Shown here piece by piece: positions 6,301-7,290 of a DNA stretch of 7,290 nt. The notes below the pieces were generated by a model. That model did no database searches, was not told the DNA's origin, and saw only the letters and a program-made list of their open reading frames with translations. Both the position numbers and the translations under genes were made by a program. The stretch is taken from NCBI GenBank assembly GCA_030595925.1, contig JAUVLC010000116.1:1-7290 (forward strand), written 5' to 3'. The DNA is from Clostridia bacterium (GTDB lineage: Bacteria; CBDUZB01; JAGLHV01). Within the stretch, counting starts at the first letter, position 1. Each line of letters starts with the position of its first letter.

Positions 6301-7290
6301 TCGTTTAGGAATTAGCTCCGTAGTTCTTTGGTCAATTGGCCGCTGGGTTTCACGGTTTTCTATCCGTTCTCCGGGAATGACGTTGAGACGAATAGTTAGT
6401 GAACTAAGCCTGGAAAATTTACGAGAAGCAGGAATAGTTCGTGTTGCTTATTCCTTCTTTCTTGTATTTGCCTTAGCCGGAGGGCTTATAGCTGGTGTAT
6501 TTCAGAGTGTGGCTGGGCAAGAAGAAATAGGAGCTGCTGTGATAGTAGAGGAACCAGCAGAAGCCCCCGAAGAGATAGAGGAAGTGAAAGTGGAAGTAGA
6601 AGAGGAAGCAATTGAAGAGGTAGTAGAGGAAGCAGAGGAAATTGCCGAAGAAGTAGAAGAAACAGTTGTGATAGCGATATTAAATAATACACAAGCAATA
6701 TCGGAAAAAGCGAGTGTAACATCGGAAAATGCAACAGCGATATTGGAACAAAACATAACAGGGACAACGGAAAAGGCAGAAGATATTTTGAAAAGTGCAG
6801 CAGTGATATCAGGAAATGTATCAAAGATGTTAAACGATACGAAAGAACAGAATCTGACAGCGGTAGTAAAGGATGCAGAAGAGATATTAAATAATACGCA
6901 AGTAATAATGCAGAACGCAACAGCAGTATCAGAAAAATTGAATGAAATAGCGGTATTAAATAATACGAATGTAACCGCAATAATAAATAATACAAAAGAA
7001 ATAATGGAAAATGTGACAACGATACCGGAAAATGTATCAGAGATATTAAAAAATGTGAAAGAACAGAATCTGACAGCGGTAGCAGAGAACGAGAAAAAGA
7101 TATTAAACAATACGCAAGTAATTGTACAGAACGCAACAGCGATATCAGAAAAATTGAATGAAATAGCGGTATTAAATAATACGAATGTAACCGCAATAAT
7201 AAACAATACAAAAGAAATAATGGAAAATGTGACAACGATACCGGAAAATGTATCAGAGATATTAAAAAATGTGAAAGAACAGAATCTGAC
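2..7290 (+). CDS. Giant SecY-SecA fusion protein with C-terminal repeats (both ends outside window)
   Basis: One uninterrupted reading frame fills the window: 2,429 full codons plus two bases of the next, with no in-frame TAA, TAG or TGA. In order it encodes a helical N-terminal segment, a SecY channel (residues 120-526), two extra membrane helices, a SecA-like ATPase (603-1715), unassigned helical and alpha/beta regions, one further membrane helix (2148-2167), an acidic linker and 72-residue repeats. Neither start nor stop is visible. The first ATG in frame (base 23) has GGA directly against it, too close for a ribosome site, and the frame is already open upstream, so I do not treat it as the start. 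Likely role, by inference: a membrane-embedded, ATP-driven protein exporter carrying an extracytoplasmic repeat region. SecY is usually about 430 residues and SecA about 900, made from separate genes; here both lie in one chain. The source may be an Omnitrophota bacterium, but no marker gene proves it. Confidence 0.95.
359..1579 (+). other. SecY translocon channel domain
   Basis: Residues 120-526, close to the usual SecY length and with the SecY order of motifs. Helix 1 is at 122-140. The helix 2 signature region SIFAMGLLPYFLASSIIH (206-223) nearly matches the first SecY signature, with His where Gln is usual. The cytoplasmic loop with EGEAGKEQMDKYTRY (238-252) corresponds to EGEEGRRKITQYTRY-type sequences. 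GTAFIIWISEQISKRG (291-306) is the helix 4 block. IPVRFALLARKG followed by LPLKMDYAGV (357-385) is the helix 6-7 loop and start of helix 7. NVKEIAKDF, IPGVMPGE and LLGAL (440-481) form the C5 loop and start of helix 9. Helix 10 is around 496-515. Lys/Arg-rich loops fall on the predicted cytoplasmic side. SecY forms the channel that threads unfolded proteins across, or laterally into, the cytoplasmic membrane. Oddities are Met at 459 where the C5-loop Arg is normally conserved, and direct linkage to SecA. Confidence 0.93.
1358..1391 (+). other. SecY C5-loop motif IPGVMPGEE with Arg replaced by Met
   Basis: Residues 453-463. In typical SecY the cytoplasmic loop between helices 8 and 9 reads PGIRPGE, and the Arg (R357 in E. 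coli) is important for functional coupling to SecA. Here the motif is otherwise intact, but the Arg position is Met459. That suggests changed coupling between channel and motor, which could be tolerated because the motor is tethered in the same chain. Confidence 0.75.
1619..1801 (+). other. Two extra transmembrane helices between SecY and SecA
   Basis: Residues 540-600 lie after the normal end of SecY helix 10. They contain two hydrophobic stretches, about 544-566 and 579-600, separated by a short loop with a single acidic residue (LTLEISS). The second ends in a basic run (FGRQVLKNRAEK), placing the chain on the cytoplasmic side, where SecA must be. An even number of added helices keeps topology consistent. 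SecG has two helices and most SecE proteins have one, so this hairpin could stand in for a small subunit, but I see no specific SecE or SecG motif. It may be only a membrane-anchored linker. Confidence 0.75.
2456..2473 (+). other. SecA Walker A (GGEGKT)
   Basis: Residues 819-824, with Lys823 and Thr824 in the phosphate-binding positions. SecA proteins normally read TGEGKT here. It is followed by a hydrophobic Ala/Val-rich helix (VVAAAAFTVSLAGRG), equivalent to the helix ending in the LTGKG block of SecA. The residues needed to bind ATP are intact. Confidence 0.92.
2828..2842 (+). other. SecA Walker B (VDEGD)
   Basis: Residues 943-947, corresponding to VDEVDS in SecA, with the Asp-Glu pair for magnesium binding and catalysis kept. 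The following block, usually LIDEARTPLIISG, is here FKETSPRKIASG (950-961). The spacing and the final SG are preserved, but the acidic and Arg positions are shifted. Confidence 0.88.
2882..3619 (+). other. Preprotein cross-linking region of the SecA domain
   Basis: Residues 961-1206, inserted after Walker B as in all SecA proteins. Recognisable blocks are DFALDD then IKLTDKGHKRVEEII (about 989-1015), like the SVDEKS...VNLTERGLVLIEELL part of SecA. HYHCLHAAMEAEFFYRR (1100-1116) resembles the HHVTAALRAHALF helix. GHWERKEVEAGIHQALE (1190-1206) resembles the GRRWSDGLHQAVE stretch. In SecA this domain clamps the unfolded substrate. It is somewhat longer than the E. coli domain; a Lys/Glu-rich stretch near 1117-1160 probably holds the insertion. 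Confidence 0.8.
4229..4366 (+). other. Second motor domain motifs V and VI of SecA
   Basis: Residues 1410-1455. IFATMRGLRGFNV (1410-1422) takes the place of IATNMAGRGTDIV: the Ala-Thr, Met, Arg and Gly are kept, while the Thr-Asp pair becomes Phe-Asn. TLRRVGRQGLRGFF (1444-1457) takes the place of QLRGRSGRQGDAGSS: Arg1447 and Arg1450, the candidate nucleotide-sensing Arg residues, are present with one residue fewer between them and the preceding Leu-Arg. YSFEDSGLL (1461-1469) then matches the YLSMEDALM strand. The domain is clearly SecA-type, with some loss of strict consensus. Confidence 0.85.
5021..5104 (+). other. SecA two-helix finger
   Basis: Residues 1674-1701 align without gaps to the E. 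coli SecA stretch starting WKEHLAAMDYLRQ. Shared positions are Trp1674, Leu1678, Asp1682, Arg1685-Gln1686, Leu1690, Tyr1693 and Asp1697-Pro1698. In SecA this helical hairpin inserts into the SecY channel mouth, and a Tyr in the tip loop contacts the moving polypeptide; Tyr1693 occupies that position. Its conservation argues that the domain still works on a translocating chain and is not merely a relic. Confidence 0.88.
5147..5881 (+). other. Helical region after SecA, unassigned
   Basis: Residues 1716-1960. The region is strongly charged and aromatic, rich in Lys, Glu, Tyr and Trp, with long predicted helices and no membrane segment (for example WQSLEERHRAAFAIEEA at 1804-1820 and WDKIHKKYEWYNKRK at 1847-1861). 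There is no resemblance to the usual SecA C-terminal linker or zinc finger. Because it lies between the cytoplasmic SecA domain and the next membrane helix, it is most likely cytoplasmic. I do not recognise the family and assign no function. Confidence 0.5.
5882..6298 (+). other. Small alpha/beta domain, unassigned
   Basis: Residues 1961-2099. Predicted strands alternate with helices: EIKLRITRN, TVIVKIND, KLIFVYDGD and TISMYFYDA are strand-like, and LDWVSKRLALI and ENKAITAKVYSLVN are helix-like. The pattern, with Asp residues at the ends of two central strands (VYDGD at 2049-2053 and YFYDA at 2087-2091), suggests a three-layer or Rossmann-like fold. I see no nucleotide-binding glycine loop or complete catalytic motif. 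It sits just before the juxtamembrane segment and is expected to be cytoplasmic. The fold call is inference from residue pattern alone. Confidence 0.45.
6299..6442 (+). other. Basic amphipathic juxtamembrane segment
   Basis: Residues 2100-2147. ISSVVLWSIGRWVSRFSI (2104-2121) is amphipathic with two Trp residues, a pattern of interfacial helices, and it is followed by MTLRRIVSEL and NLREAGIVR. The excess of Arg over acidic residues before the next hydrophobic helix fits the positive-inside rule and marks this side as cytoplasmic. Confidence 0.55.
6443..6514 (+). other. Single hydrophobic helix with signal-peptidase-like site
   Basis: Residues 2148-2171. A basic residue (Arg2147) precedes about 20 hydrophobic residues (VAYSFFLVFALAGGLIAGVF), and then Ser2169-Val-Ala2171 followed by Gly-Gln-Glu-Glu. 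Small residues at -3 and -1 fit the A-X-A type rule for signal peptidase I. The segment therefore looks like a signal peptide or signal anchor placed deep inside a protein. The change from basic residues before it to very acidic residues after it supports a cytoplasm-to-outside crossing. Cleavage is not certain: the helix may simply anchor the downstream part. Confidence 0.75.
6521..6661 (+). other. Glutamate-rich linker
   Basis: Residues 2174-2220. 23 of 47 residues are Glu and only one is Lys; the rest are mainly Val, Ala and Ile, with two Pro early on. It separates the predicted membrane helix from the repeat array. It could be an extended, strongly negative spacer or a helical stalk. Low complexity prevents any family assignment. 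Confidence 0.85.
6677..6841 (+). repeat. Degenerate copy of the 72-residue repeat
   Basis: Residues 2226-2280. The segment starts ILNNTQ, as in the intact units, and ends in GNVSKMLNDT just before the first intact unit, resembling ENVSEILKNV at the end of the other units. It is about three residues shorter over the equivalent span and much more diverged. It also carries NAT, NIT, NVS and NDT tripeptides. It probably represents an older, decayed repeat at the edge of the array. Confidence 0.65.
6842..7290 (+). repeat. 216-bp tandem repeats encoding 72-residue units
   Basis: Unit 1 spans 6842-7057 and unit 2 spans 7058-7273; unit 3 starts at 7274 and is cut by the window edge. Each unit begins KEQNLTAV. 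By hand comparison units 1 and 2 differ at 15 of 216 bases and 8 of 72 residues. Six of those residues are consecutive (unit positions 9-14), and the last 43 codons differ at a single base. The period keeps the reading frame. The encoded segment is rich in Asn, Thr, Ile, Val and Glu, low in aromatic residues, and helix-prone with local seven-residue spacing (ENVTTI, ENVSEI, KNVKEQ). It is likely an extended surface stalk or adhesin-like array, by inference from composition and position after a membrane helix. Confidence 0.92.

Noticed and set aside
6486-7235. Long open frames on the - strand over the repeat region (up to about 250 residues, Leu/Ser/Phe-rich)
   Set aside because: They lie opposite the + strand repeats and merely mirror their low-complexity codons (AAT, ATA, GAA); the products look like artificial hydrophobic strings with no domain, and the + strand frame is continuous through the region.
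6677-7290. The A-rich repeats as a CRISPR array or non-coding satellite
   Set aside because: Units are 216 bp with no short conserved repeat and variable spacer pattern, and the period preserves the reading frame with mostly conservative changes outside one block.

Overview
The whole 7,290-base window is the interior of one very large protein-coding gene on the + strand. The frame whose codons start at base 2 has no stop over 2,429 complete codons, and neither end of the gene is inside the window. I found no intergenic DNA, RNA genes, promoters or terminators. Residue n below starts at base 3n-1, counted from the window edge, not from the true N-terminus.

Layout: residues 1-119 are a helical segment of unknown function, perhaps with an mTERF-like helical repeat. 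Residues 120-526 are a recognisable SecY translocon channel with ten predicted membrane helices. Residues 540-600 add two further membrane helices. Residues 603-1715 are a SecA-like motor ATPase with Walker A, Walker B, preprotein-binding region, second motor domain and two-helix finger. Residues 1716-1960 are an unassigned helical stretch and 1961-2099 an unassigned alpha/beta domain. A basic amphipathic segment and one hydrophobic helix with a signal-peptidase-like site follow (2100-2172). Then come a glutamate-rich linker (2174-2220) and an Asn/Thr-rich array of 72-residue repeats that runs off the window.

The predicted topology is coherent. SecY helices start and end in the cytoplasm, the extra pair returns the chain there so that the SecA motor is cytoplasmic, and the single helix near 2148-2167 would put the acidic linker and repeats outside the membrane. 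My inference is a single-chain SecY-SecA machine joined to an exported, repetitive, adhesin-like passenger. Whether it exports its own passenger or other proteins, or is a degenerate relic, cannot be told from the window.

Organism: moderately AT-rich bacterial DNA using the standard bacterial code, with no in-frame TGA. Giant genes of this type are known from Omnitrophota (candidate phylum OP3), so that is my best guess for the source, from gene style rather than from a marker gene.
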